The notes beneath the pieces are model-generated. The model was not told the DNA's origin, made no database searches, and was given only the letters and a program-made list of their open reading frames with translations. Positions 1-8,986 of a stretch of 64,000 bases of DNA are shown piece after piece. The stretch spans positions 124,001-188,000 of the forward strand of contig CAWGPM010000001.1 of the NCBI GenBank assembly GCA_963824415.1, in the 5' to 3' direction. Every line of letters starts with the position of its first letter. The stretch's first letter is position 1. This DNA is from JABDQA01 sp963824415. Its GTDB lineage: Bacteria > Desulfobacterota > Desulfobulbia > Desulfobulbales > Desulfocapsaceae. A program made the position numbers and the translations under genes.

Positions 1-1
1 C

Positions 2-706
2 AGCGGCTCGCCATCGGCGGCGATCATCTCATCGACCGACAAGCATCTGGCAAAACTGCTCCTCAAAGGGGCCGGCATTCAAACCCCTTCTTCACTGCTC
101 TATGACGGAGCATTTGAATCTAATCCCGAGACCCTGCATTTTCCGGTGATCCTCAAGCCGCAGCTTCAGGACGCGAGCATCGGTATAGATCAGGAATCCG
201 TCATCGTCTCTGCTGCGCAGCTCTATGCCCGAAGCGAGGATTTCTACCGCACCTTCGGACCGTTTCTGGTTGAGGAGTTTATCGGCGGCAGGGAGTTCAA
301 TGTGTCCGTGATCGGCAACTCCCGTCTGCAGGTCATGCCGATCGCAGAAATAGATTTCTCCGGATTTCCGAAGGAACTGTTCAACATCGTCGGCTATCGC
401 GCCAAGTGGGATTCCGATTCTGTGGAGTACCGGGAGACCAGAAGGATCTTTCCGGCTCTGAGCGACCTCATGCAGGAGCAGCTTGCCGCTGTTGCACGGC
501 GCTGCTACCGTCTTTTCGGGCTGCGCGACTATGGCCGTATCGATGTCCGGGTCGATGGAGAAGGCCGGGTGTATGTACTTGAAGTCAACGCCAACCCCTG
601 CTTGAGCCCGGATGCAGGGTTTGCCGCCGCAGTCCGGCAGGCTGGCATCGATTACCATGGCATGGTAGAGCAACTACTCGAATTTGTGGACAATCGATGC
701 GTATAA
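2..706 (+). CDS. ATP-grasp ligase, D-Ala-D-Ala-ligase-like (5' end outside window)
   Basis: The reading frame is open from base 2, so the N-terminus lies upstream of the window. About 234 residues remain: the central and C-terminal ATP-grasp parts. Visible marks are TDKHLAKLLLKGAGI at the start of the central domain, VILKPQLQDASIGI (ATP-binding strand with Lys), VEEFIGGREFNVSV, and the C-terminal metal/ATP motif YGRIDVRVDGEG..LEVNANPCLSPD. These enzymes activate a carboxylate as acyl phosphate and join it to an amine. The next gene overlaps its end by 10 bases, and the third gene follows 1 base later, so the three are one transcript. Being beside a GNAT and a deacetylase makes cell-wall D-Ala-D-Ala synthesis less likely than formation of an amide in a small molecule. 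The substrate cannot be read from sequence. Confidence 0.85.
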   Translation, partial: SGSPSAAIISSTDKHLAKLLLKGAGIQTPSSLLYDGAFESNPETLHFPVILKPQLQDASIGIDQESVIVSAAQLYARSEDFYRTFGPFLVEEFIGGREFNVSVIGNSRLQVMPIAEIDFSGFPKELFNIVGYRAKWDSDSVEYRETRRIFPALSDLMQEQLAAVARRCYRLFGLRDYGRIDVRVDGEGRVYVLEVNANPCLSPDAGFAAAVRQAGIDYHGMVEQLLEFVDNRCV

Positions 707-1176
707 CACTTTCCGTTGCGCCGATCACCAGTCAGGATCGGGACGGGGTTCTGCAGATCACTCGAATGCAGAGGAATTTTCTGGATTGCGAGATTGCCAT
801 TGCCGTCGAGGTAATTGACGGCTCACTCACTTCCACGGGTGACTATCACACCCTGGTGGCGCATGACGGCCAGAAGCGGGTTTTGGGGTTTCTCAGCTTT
901 GGCGCCGTGCCGCTGACCGAAAACCGCTTCGATCTCTACTGGATCGCTGTCGACCCCGGTGCCGGCAGGTCGGGTATCGGCACACGCCTGCTGGAGGAGA
1001 TGGAAACTCGTCTCCGCCGCAATGGTTCCGGGCATATCTATATAGACACTTCCTCAACGCAAGGATATCTGGCTGCCAGGAAATTTTATGAAAAAAATGG
1101 TTATCAGGCCGTCGCCCATCTGAAAGATTTCTATCGGTTGGGGGACGACAAGATAATCTATCGGAAAATATACTAA
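697..1176 (+). CDS. GNAT family N-acetyltransferase
   Basis: This 159-residue single-domain GNAT protein should transfer an acetyl (or acyl) group from CoA to an amine. The acetyl-CoA loop is clear: IAVDPGAGRSGIGTRLLEEM, with the R/Q-x-x-G-x-G/A element at residues 91-96, followed by the typical helix. The C-terminal YLAARKFYEKNGYQ is the usual motif B region. Its start overlaps the ATP-grasp gene by 10 bases, and its stop is 1 base before the GNAT-HDAC fusion gene, which indicates translational coupling. The acceptor is unknown. The context suggests it puts an acetyl group on an amine that the ligase or the downstream deacetylase also handles (inference). Confidence 0.88.
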   Translation: MRITLSVAPITSQDRDGVLQITRMQRNFLDCEIAIAVEVIDGSLTSTGDYHTLVAHDGQKRVLGFLSFGAVPLTENRFDLYWIAVDPGAGRSGIGTRLLEEMETRLRRNGSGHIYIDTSSTQGYLAARKFYEKNGYQAVAHLKDFYRLGDDKIIYRKIY

Positions 1177-1177
1177 A

Positions 1178-2944
1178 ATGTTCAGAATCAGGAGAATATA
1201 CGATAACACCCTGTCGATAGACCGTGACGCCATCGCCGATGTTCAGACGATCCTGCGGCAGCAGTTTCCCGATCTCATCGACAGTGAAATCACCAGTCTT
1301 GAAGCTAAGCTCGCCAATCCGCTTAAATACAAATTCAAGACCATCCTCTTCATAGCGGAAAACAGCAGGCGCCGGATCAAGGGGTTCGCGATTCTCAATA
1401 ACGCTTCGGACCTCGACTTCTGCTATCTCGATTTCATCTCGGTCGAGCCCAGGACCACCGGTGGAATCGGCAGCGCTCTCTACACCAGGGCTCGGGAGGA
1501 GGCCAGGTCGGTTGGGGCGGCGGGCATCTTCCTCGAGTGTCTGCCCGATGACCCGGCTCTCTGCCGGGACAAGACCGTTCTCAGGCAGAACAGGGCCCGG
1601 CTCAGGTTCTACGAGCGCTTCGACGTGCTGCCCATTGCCAATACCGCCTATGAAACGCCGCTCGATCCGGATGACGACTGCCCGCCGTATCTTTTGTTCG
1701 ACGGACTCGGAAAAACTACCCGGCTCGACTGCAACTTCGCCAGGAAGGCGGTGTACGCCATATTGACGCGAAAATACGGCAAGCGCTGCCCGGAGGGCTA
1801 CATACATCTGGTTGTCGAATCGTTCAGGGACGACCCGGTTCTGTTGCGGGCCCGGCGCTATAACGCCAAGCCAGAGCCTGAGAACCCGCCTGATGGCGTG
1901 ATCAGCATTGACAGGCGCATCGCCCTCGTCGTCAACGAGAGACACGATATCCATCATGTGCACGAGCGCGGCTATGTTGAAGCGCCTGTGCGTATTTCTT
2001 CGATCCTCAAGGGCCTGGACAAAACCGACCTGTTTGACCTCTTTGAAGCCCGCCATTTCCCGGAGAAGCATATCAAGGCGGTACACGACCCCGAATTTGT
2101 CGAGTACCTGAAAAGGATGTGCCTGACACTGGAACCGGGCAAATCGGTATACCCCTATGTCTTTCCGATCAGAAATGCCAGCCGGCCGCCGAAAGAGATG
2201 CCGGTCAGAGCAGGTTATTACTGCATCGACACCTTCACCCCGTTGAACGGCAATGCCTACAAAGCAGCAAAAGGAGCCGTCGACTGCGCCTTGACCGCGG
2301 CCCATCAGCTTTTCGAAGGATACCGAATGAGTTACGCTTTGGTCAGGCCCCCTGGGCATCATGCGGAACGGCGCGCCTTTGGGGGCTTCTGTTATTTTAA
2401 CTCGTCGGCGATCGCTGCGGATTATCTCAGTGCCGAAGGCAGGGTTGCCGTTCTCGATGTCGATTATCACCATGGCAACGGTACCCAGAATATATTTTAC
2501 AACCGCCGGGATGTACTGACCATCTCGATCCACGGTCATCCAAGCTTCGCCTACCCTTACTTCACAGGATTTTCCGAGGAGAGAGGAGAGGGCGAGGGTC
2601 TCGGCTTCAATCGAAATTACCCCCTGCCCGAAGAGCTCGACGGCGAGGCCTACCGCAAGGTTCTGGCACGGGCGCTGAAACGCATCCAGCGCTTCAATCC
2701 ACATTTTATGGTCCTTGCTCTCGGTCTCGACACAGCCCATAAGGATCCCACCGGCACCTGGTCTCTGACCCCTGCGGACCTGAAAATGAACGGATACCTT
2801 ATCGGCTCCCTTCACAAGCCGACGGTTATTGTCCAGGAGGGCGGGTATCGTTCGCGTTCCCTGGGCGCCAACGCCCGTAATTTCTTTCTCGGGCTCTGGC
2901 TGGGGATGTCGGAAGAAACCCAATTACTCCATCCCCGTCGCTGA
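1178..2944 (+). CDS. GNAT-histone deacetylase (acetylpolyamine amidohydrolase-like) fusion
   Basis: A 588-residue two-domain protein. Residues about 1-170 form a GNAT domain (LDFISVEPRTTGGIGSALY holds the acetyl-CoA loop). Residues about 245-580 form an arginase-fold zinc deacetylase of the HDAC/acetylpolyamine amidohydrolase family. Catalytic signatures are intact: PPGHHAERRAFGGFCYFN (His394-His395), DVDYHHGNGTQ (zinc ligands Asp429 and His431), LGLDTAHKDPTG (third ligand Asp518) and the GGY loop (Tyr557). One chain therefore appears able both to add and to remove acetyl groups, unless the two domains act on different substrates. No signal peptide is seen, so it is cytoplasmic. It ends the ATP-grasp/GNAT operon. 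Bacterial members of this family often deacetylate polyamines or other small amines; the substrate here is not determined. Confidence 0.88.
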   Translation: MFRIRRIYDNTLSIDRDAIADVQTILRQQFPDLIDSEITSLEAKLANPLKYKFKTILFIAENSRRRIKGFAILNNASDLDFCYLDFISVEPRTTGGIGSALYTRAREEARSVGAAGIFLECLPDDPALCRDKTVLRQNRARLRFYERFDVLPIANTAYETPLDPDDDCPPYLLFDGLGKTTRLDCNFARKAVYAILTRKYGKRCPEGYIHLVVESFRDDPVLLRARRYNAKPEPENPPDGVISIDRRIALVVNERHDIHHVHERGYVEAPVRISSILKGLDKTDLFDLFEARHFPEKHIKAVHDPEFVEYLKRMCLTLEPGKSVYPYVFPIRNASRPPKEMPVRAGYYCIDTFTPLNGNAYKAAKGAVDCALTAAHQLFEGYRMSYALVRPPGHHAERRAFGGFCYFNSSAIAADYLSAEGRVAVLDVDYHHGNGTQNIFYNRRDVLTISIHGHPSFAYPYFTGFSEERGEGEGLGFNRNYPLPEELDGEAYRKVLARALKRIQRFNPHFMVLALGLDTAHKDPTGTWSLTPADLKMNGYLIGSLHKPTVIVQEGGYRSRSLGANARNFFLGLWLGMSEETQLLHPRR

Positions 2945-3331
2945 GCTCCAGGTTGAGCCCGGAAACAACGGTGATAACTTTACGAGTCAGGAAAATATCT
3001 TAGAAAGGTGGGGCCATTGCTGGCTGCAGAATTTTTTGTAACATTTTAGATGAAGACGCTGAAACTGCTTGTGGGGAAGGGGATCTGGTTGGTATAGCCG
3101 GCCCTTTGTGTGAGAAAAATAACCTCTTGTCCGTCAAGAAATTTAACGGGGCTCAGAGATGATCGCCTCTGATTAGTTGTGCTTCCTATGGTCCATAACT
3201 GCTTTACCGAAGACTGGTTCAACCGTGTTTAAGTTGCTGGCAACTGCGACAAACAACCTGGGGGGCTGGAGGCCCATGGTGGTAATCGAGGGCCGCCAGC
3301 GTTGGCTTAAATACAGGCAATCCACGTGGGG
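2945..3331. other. Intergenic region between convergent genes
   Basis: 387 bases between the 3' ends of the GNAT-HDAC gene and citrate synthase. No plausible gene was found. A stem with arms at 3266-3275 and 3290-3299 (one mismatch in ten, 14-base loop) lies just past the end of citrate synthase. It could help end transcription, although no clear T-run follows on either strand. Confidence 0.5.
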
Positions 3332-4612
3332 CTAGCGGTCGTCGATGGGGACATAGTCATGTTGCCGGTCACCTGTGTAGATCTGACGGGGTCTGCTGAT
3401 CTTCCAATGGGGGTCATCCGTGCTCTCCTTCCACTGGGCAATCCATCCGGGAAGCCGCCCCAGGGCAAAGATCACGGTAAACATATTGGTCGGGATGCCA
3501 ATGGCCCGCAATACAATGCCGCTGTAAAAATCAATATTGGGATAGAGATTGTGCTCGATAAAATATGGATCTTTTAGCGCACGTTCTTCAAGCTCCCGTG
3601 CCGTATCCAGAAGGGGATCGTTTCTCTGCATGGATTCCAGCAGCTCATCACACATCTTTTTCATAATCCTGGCCCGCGGGTCATAGGTTTTATACACCCG
3701 GTGTCCGAATCCCATGAGCCGGAAGGAATCGTTTTTATCTTTGGACCGCTCGATTGCTTTTTGACAATTACCCCCCTCTCTTTGAATATCAGTGAGCATC
3801 TCTATGACCGCCTGGTTAGCTCCTCCGTGCAGCGGACCCCAGAGAGCAGCGATACCTGACGAAATGGCTGCGTAGAGGTTAACTCGGGCACTGCCTACCA
3901 TCCGCACTGCGGAGGTTGAACAGTTCTGCTCATGATCGGCGTGGAGAATCCAGAAAACCCTCAGGGCGCTGACCACTTCCCGTTTGATCTCATATGGTTT
4001 TACCGGCGTGTCAAACATCATGTTGAGAAAATTCTCACAATAGGTCAGGTCAGGTCGGGGTAAAACCAGTTCATGCCCCCTGGAAATCTTATAGGACATG
4101 GCTGCCATCGTGCGTACCTTGGCCAATAGTCGGGTCATGGTGATGTTGATCTCTTCTTCCAGGGTATCGAGGGTCGGGTAAAAACTTCTCAAGGCATTGA
4201 CCATGGCAGACAGGATGCCCATAGGGTGCGATGCTCTGGGGAAATTCTGGAAGAAGGCCTTCATATCGGTATGGACAAGGCTGTTGTCATTGAGCATCAC
4301 AGAAAATTGGGTCAGTTCAGCCCAGGTGGGGAGCTTGCCGTTGATGAGCAGGTAGGCGGTCTCCTTGAAGGAGGAGTGTTGAGCCAACTGTTCCACTGGT
4401 ATGCCACGATAGCGCAATATGCCCTTTTCTCCGTCCATGAAGGTGATTGCGCTCAGGCAGCTGCCGGTGTTGACATAACCGGGGTCAAGGGTAATAAAGC
4501 CGGTCTCGGACCGCAGCCTGGAAATATCGATGGCTTTTTCTCCTTCGCTGCCGGTAATCACCGGCAACCGGATTTCCCTGCCGTTATAGGTCAGTGTTGC
4601 AAAATCTTCCAT
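3332..4612 (-). CDS. gltA: Citrate synthase (type II)
   Basis: 426 residues, the normal length for the hexameric type II enzyme that condenses acetyl-CoA with oxaloacetate at the entry of the TCA cycle. Catalytic elements are all present: HADHEQNCSTS, WGPLHGGANQ (substrate His), MGFGHRVYKTYDPRA (second catalytic His) and YPNIDFYSGI (catalytic Asp). The N-terminal region (YNGREIRLPVITGSEGEKAID) matches the small beta domain of the Gram-negative enzyme. The start at 4612 is backed by an AAGGAGAT ribosome site 5 bases upstream. It stands alone. sdhAB lie 15 kb away. Confidence 0.97.
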   Translation of the reverse strand: MEDFATLTYNGREIRLPVITGSEGEKAIDISRLRSETGFITLDPGYVNTGSCLSAITFMDGEKGILRYRGIPVEQLAQHSSFKETAYLLINGKLPTWAELTQFSVMLNDNSLVHTDMKAFFQNFPRASHPMGILSAMVNALRSFYPTLDTLEEEINITMTRLLAKVRTMAAMSYKISRGHELVLPRPDLTYCENFLNMMFDTPVKPYEIKREVVSALRVFWILHADHEQNCSTSAVRMVGSARVNLYAAISSGIAALWGPLHGGANQAVIEMLTDIQREGGNCQKAIERSKDKNDSFRLMGFGHRVYKTYDPRARIMKKMCDELLESMQRNDPLLDTARELEERALKDPYFIEHNLYPNIDFYSGIVLRAIGIPTNMFTVIFALGRLPGWIAQWKESTDDPHWKISRPRQIYTGDRQHDYVPIDDR

Positions 4613-4717
4613 CTTATCTCCTTTTATCCTCGGAATATCGATTATATGTCTGCGGCAAAATTTTCACACGCGCCTTGGTTTTGAACCAAAATCCTAATTG
4701 TGCAAGGTACCCATAAT

Positions 4718-6049
4718 TTAAACAGGGTGTGCATCCGTAATAACGGCAACCTCGGGCAGCGGCTTTATAAAATTCTGGCGCAGGCTATAGGTGTATGCAC
4801 CTTGGTTTGGAATCAATAAGACATCTCCGATGCGGATATCCGCTCCCCAGTAATTGTATCCCCAGACATCATGCGGCGTGCAGAGTGAGCCCAGGACGTG
4901 GCAGGGTTTTTCCAACAGGACGGGCCGACTGAGATTGAGAACCGGACAGTAGTCCGTTTCAAAACGCTCCCACCCGACCGCATTGGTTCCCGCATCGGTA
5001 ATCACCAGATCATCGCTTTTCTTGTCGACCACCGACATCAGAAGGTGCATAACATCATTGCAGAGCCAGCGACCAGGTTCAAGACAGATGCGACATTGGG
5101 GAATGTGCGGCAGAATGAATGCCTGGATCGCCCGGCTCAATTGTTCGGCAAAATCCTCTATCGAATGTGCGCTCAGGCAGTAATGTTGCTGGTTGTCTCC
5201 CAGGCTCGCCTGCATGGCTTTTCTAAGCATACCGCTCTGCGTTCCCGCAGGTTGAAGCCATTCACCCTGTTCCGGCCAATAACCGCCGCCGATGTCCAGA
5301 AATGATATCTGCTTACGCGTGTAGGCTGGTAATTCTTGCAATATCTGGCCAAGGAAGGACAGAAAATCAACCTGAGCCTGGGCATTGAGGTTCCAGCTGG
5401 TGTGAAATTGAATTCCCTGGAAAAACAGATTTTTGAAACATTGTGCCTGGGTTATGAATTGCGGCAGCATCTCCGGAAGAACACCGAACTTGCGCCATAG
5501 GCCTTCGGGATTAGTGGTGAGCCGGACGCCAATCCGCACTGCTTTCTGGGAGGCGTCAGCGAGTTGACCGAGGATTGCCAGCTCCTGAAAACTATCCACT
5601 AAGACAACGAGCCTGTCAGACTCGCGCACTGCCATTTCCAGTTCTACCCTGTTCTTTCCAGGGCCACTGAAGATGATATCGTCTGCATCGAGGCCGACAG
5701 CCATTTCCAGCTCAATACCGCTGGACACATCCAGGCCAAAGCCTGCGCTGATCAAAAGCCTGGAGATCTCTGCATAATTGTTGCTTTTGACCGCGTAATA
5801 AAAAGCAGGTTTTTCGAAATATTTCTGAAACGCAACCTGCAAACGGTACGAACGGAGGCGCAGGATCTCCGGTTCGAATAGATACAAAGGTGTGCTCAGT
5901 TTTTCTAATACCGAGAGATATTCATGCCTCCGGATAAAAAATCGCTCGACAAAGGTTCGCAGAACCGCCTCTGCAAGTTGAGGTGTCTGTTCCTGCAGAA
6001 GGGCCTGAATTTTTCCGTAATGCGTCTGCTGTTTGTAATTAGCGCTCAT
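4718..6049 (-). CDS. PLP-dependent amino acid decarboxylase, fold type III (LysA/ornithine decarboxylase-like)
   Basis: 443 residues from the ATG at 6049. A longer reading to 6157 would run deep into the upstream gene in another frame and is not favoured. The alanine-racemase-like barrel carries PAFYYAVKSN with the PLP lysine at residue 88, DVSSGIELEMA, FHTSWN, the phosphate-binding FLDIGGGYWPEQG, and LEPGRWLCND. The C-terminal domain has GSLCTPHDVWG, with the Cys that reaches into the partner's active site, and GAYTYSLRQNF. An extra N-terminal stretch of about 50 residues is unlike plain LysA. The family decarboxylates diaminopimelate, ornithine, lysine or carboxynorspermidine. As the last gene of a sigma-54-type operon with an ATP-grasp ligase, a biosynthetic role outside lysine synthesis is likely. 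Its start overlaps the upstream gene by 11 bases. Confidence 0.88.
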   Translation of the reverse strand: MSANYKQQTHYGKIQALLQEQTPQLAEAVLRTFVERFFIRRHEYLSVLEKLSTPLYLFEPEILRLRSYRLQVAFQKYFEKPAFYYAVKSNNYAEISRLLISAGFGLDVSSGIELEMAVGLDADDIIFSGPGKNRVELEMAVRESDRLVVLVDSFQELAILGQLADASQKAVRIGVRLTTNPEGLWRKFGVLPEMLPQFITQAQCFKNLFFQGIQFHTSWNLNAQAQVDFLSFLGQILQELPAYTRKQISFLDIGGGYWPEQGEWLQPAGTQSGMLRKAMQASLGDNQQHYCLSAHSIEDFAEQLSRAIQAFILPHIPQCRICLEPGRWLCNDVMHLLMSVVDKKSDDLVITDAGTNAVGWERFETDYCPVLNLSRPVLLEKPCHVLGSLCTPHDVWGYNYWGADIRIGDVLLIPNQGAYTYSLRQNFIKPLPEVAVITDAHPV

Positions 6050-7403
6050 TACAAGCCATTTCCAGTTCAAGCAACTTCCGCAACTCACAGCACTGCTGTT
6101 CCACAGGAACATCCGAGTAAGGCTTGAAGAGCAGATACCCCAAATACCATGAATCATAGTCAGAAGGGGGCATCAGGACCCGATGGCCGGCTGAGCGGAT
6201 AAGATAGACCTCCTGTATACGGGGATCCTGGTGAAGACGGCTGCTGTTTATTGTTACAATCTCTCCGCTCATCCCGGCATGGAGCCGCAAGGCCACCAGG
6301 TCATCAGCCGATAGCGCGTTAATAGGTGGTGCAGCCGCGCGCCTCTGAGCAAAATCCAGCGAGTAACCCAGTATGTCGAAACCTCTTGTTCTGCTCAGAA
6401 GAAATGGGATGCAGTCGCCGCCCGGTCGCGGAGTGATTTCAAGCAACATGATTTTGCCCTGATCGACAACGAAGTCAACCATACATATCGCCTCTCCAAT
6501 CCCCAGCACTGCCGACCCATGCTGCAGAACAGCGGACAATTCTTCCTGATTGAGTCCGGCGTTGAGCCAGTCTGTTAGCATATATCCGTTGATTGTCCCA
6601 AATGGTTTTGCGGTGTACTTTATTTTTTTGGTGAGCCGCAGTATCTCGGCCCGCCCATCCTTGATCGCAAAGTCACAGCTGAACTCGTGCCCGGCGACGA
6701 ACTCCTCCGCCATAAACAAGGAGTCTGACTTATTGTAGAGTCGGGTGTTTTTTCTGTCCGCCAGACCGCCCAGGATCATTTGTGTTCCTTTCTCGCAATC
6801 CTTTCTGCTCGAACAGACGAAAACCAGCTCGCTGCCGCTGCCGCTCAGGGGCTTGATCACGCAGGGACTGTCGATTTCCTGCAGAAAATTGAAAACTCCG
6901 TCTGCGGATTGGACCAGCCTGTGGCGGGGACAGGGAACGCCGTTTTTCTGCCAAATACTTTTGCTGGCAAATTTGTCTCGGCACAGGGCAATGCTTTCAA
7001 CGGAAGGATAGCGCAGCGACAACCCCCGCGCCAGGGATGCAGCTAATTCCATCGACTCGCAGTCAAAGCAGGCCACCCCATCCAGAGAATGATTCCAGCG
7101 TTTGAGATGGTCATGTATTCTCTGCAATATAAGGGATACATCATCATCGAGATCGCAGGTTATTTCTTCCCAGGGCTGCGGCAAAGGCTCGACCGCCCTG
7201 TTTCGCTCTGCTTGAGACGACAGGTAGAGAGCACGGTTGGGGTTCGACTGCCGGAGCAACTCAACATAATCAGAGGTTGTACCGACCACCAGTATTTTCG
7301 GTTCGCTCACAGCGCGAGACCGGTCCTTGCCGTCGCAGCCCAAAATACCGCTGGGCGGACGGCGTAACATGTTCCATTCGGGAATATTGGCATTAATACT
7401 CAT
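6039..7403 (-). CDS. ATP-grasp ligase (carbamoyl-phosphate-synthase-like)
   Basis: 454 residues. An N-terminal Rossmann-like domain (KILVVGTTSDYVELLRQSNP) is followed by the central domain (LCRDKFASKSIWQKNGVPCP) and the ATP-grasp core: SPCVIKPLSGSGSELVFVC, MAEEFVAGHEFSCDFAI, and the catalytic end MVDFVVDQGKIMLLEITPRPGGD. This layout is that of carboxylate-amine ligases that make dipeptides or amide conjugates. It begins 3 bases after the BioF2-like gene and overlaps the decarboxylase by 11 bases, so the four genes are one operon. The product is probably an amide built from an amino acid or amine made by the two decarboxylases (inference). The first 30 residues before the Rossmann strand are poorly conserved in character, and the true start could be a little downstream. 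Confidence 0.85.
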   Translation of the reverse strand: MSINANIPEWNMLRRPPSGILGCDGKDRSRAVSEPKILVVGTTSDYVELLRQSNPNRALYLSSQAERNRAVEPLPQPWEEITCDLDDDVSLILQRIHDHLKRWNHSLDGVACFDCESMELAASLARGLSLRYPSVESIALCRDKFASKSIWQKNGVPCPRHRLVQSADGVFNFLQEIDSPCVIKPLSGSGSELVFVCSSRKDCEKGTQMILGGLADRKNTRLYNKSDSLFMAEEFVAGHEFSCDFAIKDGRAEILRLTKKIKYTAKPFGTINGYMLTDWLNAGLNQEELSAVLQHGSAVLGIGEAICMVDFVVDQGKIMLLEITPRPGGDCIPFLLSRTRGFDILGYSLDFAQRRAAAPPINALSADDLVALRLHAGMSGEIVTINSSRLHQDPRIQEVYLIRSAGHRVLMPPSDYDSWYLGYLLFKPYSDVPVEQQCCELRKLLELEMACNER

Positions 7404-7406
7404 GGG

Positions 7407-8363
7407 TCATCCGGTAGAAACCGAGTGCAACTCGGCAAACGGCGTGGAAGCGGTCCTGTGATAGATTTCATAAAGGGGTCTTTGAGTCAGATGGAAGCGC
7501 TGCTTCCAGCCAAAATCACCGCAGAGAAAATCAACCATATCAAGGCGCTGCCGACAGGCCCATTCCAGATGATGCAGGTTTATTATCTTTGCTACACCGG
7601 GAAAATAAGGGTTGGTGGCACCGGCCAGAACAGTATACCCATTGTTCCAGACCGAACCTATATCCACTGCGGCAACAACTCCGCCGAGCAAGATCGTCGT
7701 CACCCGAAGAAAATTATTATCGAAGAGGTAGGCAACGAGTTTTTCATAGGAGGAAAGAAATCGAGGGTCATTGAAATAGGATAATTCACCAAATGACTCC
7801 AGGTTTCTGCAAAACATCCATTGAATATCAGCGCAGTGGTCATAGCGATAGGAGATGCCGCCGCTTTGCAGGGTAGAAATTTCACGGCCTAATTTTTTAC
7901 GAGATTTGCCTGAGAACTCCAGCATATAATTGTTGAAGCAATAGCCATACCTGCCTGGAAAAAACAGAAATCCGACCTCATCAACTGCAAGTGGAAAACG
8001 ATCTTCTGGCAGGAACTCCGGGGTAAGGTAGCGTACATGCAGGTTACCCGGGACACTTTCCAGCACTGCCTGCAACGCGTGCCTGGATTGAGCAGGAATT
8101 TTGTTCTGTTCCAGCCACGTCTTGTTCCGCCAGGTTTCACCGGGAAAATTGCCGAAATTGTTGCTTTCTTCGATCCAGCTTAAGGCCAGGAGTGCGCTAA
8201 TCTCGCCGGATTCTTCAGCGACAATGAAATAGGGTGTGTTGCCAAAACATGAGGCAAAACAAGTCCGGACTTCCCACAGATCAAAAATACAGTGCTGCGG
8301 CCACGCTTTTGCCCAGATTCGGGCACATTCCTCGAGGTCTTGTGAAATTCTGATGCTTAACAT
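7407..8363 (-). CDS. GNAT-fold acyltransferase, BioF2/FemAB-like
   Basis: 318 residues. The C-terminal half has the look of the GNAT_acetyltransf_6 (BioF2-like/FemAB-like) family: SGKSRKKLGREISTL, FFPG..., a run ending in NPYFPGVAKIINLHHLEWA, and VDFLCGDFGWKQRFHL, the last being typical of this group. Such enzymes move acyl or aminoacyl groups to amines on peptides, exopolysaccharide or envelope compounds. The gene starts 1 base after the stop of the AdoMet-decarboxylase-like gene and ends 3 bases before the ATP-grasp start. No signal peptide or membrane segment is seen. Substrate unknown; its company suggests acylation of an amine or amide intermediate. Confidence 0.78.
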   Translation of the reverse strand: MLSIRISQDLEECARIWAKAWPQHCIFDLWEVRTCFASCFGNTPYFIVAEESGEISALLALSWIEESNNFGNFPGETWRNKTWLEQNKIPAQSRHALQAVLESVPGNLHVRYLTPEFLPEDRFPLAVDEVGFLFFPGRYGYCFNNYMLEFSGKSRKKLGREISTLQSGGISYRYDHCADIQWMFCRNLESFGELSYFNDPRFLSSYEKLVAYLFDNNFLRVTTILLGGVVAAVDIGSVWNNGYTVLAGATNPYFPGVAKIINLHHLEWACRQRLDMVDFLCGDFGWKQRFHLTQRPLYEIYHRTASTPFAELHSVSTG

Positions 8364-8364
8364 T

Positions 8365-8805
8365 TCAGTATCTCAAGCTGACATTGAGATTGCTGTGGCT
8401 TCCCCCGAAATAATGTTGGGCAAATCCCTGAACCTGCTCAGGCAGGTATGGCTTGCAGCTGAACACGTCGAGATATACCGCGTTTGTCAGGTTGGCGAAA
8501 TGGCCTGAAATAAGTGAAGTCTCAATCAGTTGAACCATCGAATATCCGGCAACCCGCTCGTCCTCTCCAAAATGTACAACCTGGGTTTCGCCAAACCGCT
8601 TCATCTCTATCAGATCACACAATTCGACAACAAAACGTCTTATGGCATCTGCGTTGCGGATGGTCTGAGGATCGCAATTGTAGATATCCACCGACGAAGC
8701 AATTCCCCAAGCGTTGCGCTCGATTGCCTCGTTCATGGCTATAAACCCTTCGTGACCTGTTCTGGTTGGCAGTGGTTCTGGGACGTGAAGCGTCAAGGTT
8801 TGCAT
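8365..8805 (-). CDS. S-adenosylmethionine decarboxylase-like pyruvoyl enzyme, divergent
   Basis: 146 residues. The segment WGIASSVDIYNCDP..AIRRFVVEL..IEM and then ETSLISGHFANLTNAVYLDV-FSC aligns without gaps to the core of bacterial AdoMet decarboxylase (SpeD/SpeH). In that alignment Ser97, His102 and Cys117 sit at the positions of the pyruvoyl serine, the processing histidine and the proton-donor cysteine (Ser63, His68 and Cys83 of the Thermotoga enzyme). Self-cleavage before Ser97 is therefore expected. The usual H-T-W/Y-P-E block after the histidine is replaced by HFANL, and the residue after the serine is Leu instead of His. This argues for a changed substrate. Relatives that decarboxylate arginine or ornithine are known. 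First gene of the operon; AGGAG lies 6 bases before the ATG. Confidence 0.8.
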   Translation of the reverse strand: MQTLTLHVPEPLPTRTGHEGFIAMNEAIERNAWGIASSVDIYNCDPQTIRNADAIRRFVVELCDLIEMKRFGETQVVHFGEDERVAGYSMVQLIETSLISGHFANLTNAVYLDVFSCKPYLPEQVQGFAQHYFGGSHSNLNVSLRY

Positions 8806-8986
8806 TGTCTCTCCTGATTTTTTGTTGATTGTGCTGTTAGTGATCTCATTTCTATCTGGTGATCATTGGTATTTTTTTCTCCCGGAACCTGAAAAAGGCT
8901 CATGGTCAGCCAGTTGGCAGCAGGACCACTGAGCTCGACTCAAGAGGCGCAGTAAAGCTATCCTTATGCACCAGTTGTCTCGCTAA

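Noticed and set aside
893..2923. A 676-codon open frame on the minus strand
   Set aside because: It is fully antisense to the GNAT-HDAC fusion, whose motifs are intact; the minus-strand translation has no recognisable domain and reflects high GC third positions.
6050..6157. A longer N-terminus for the PLP decarboxylase
   Set aside because: It would overlap the ATP-grasp gene by about 120 bases and encodes Cys/Trp-rich sequence unlike the family.
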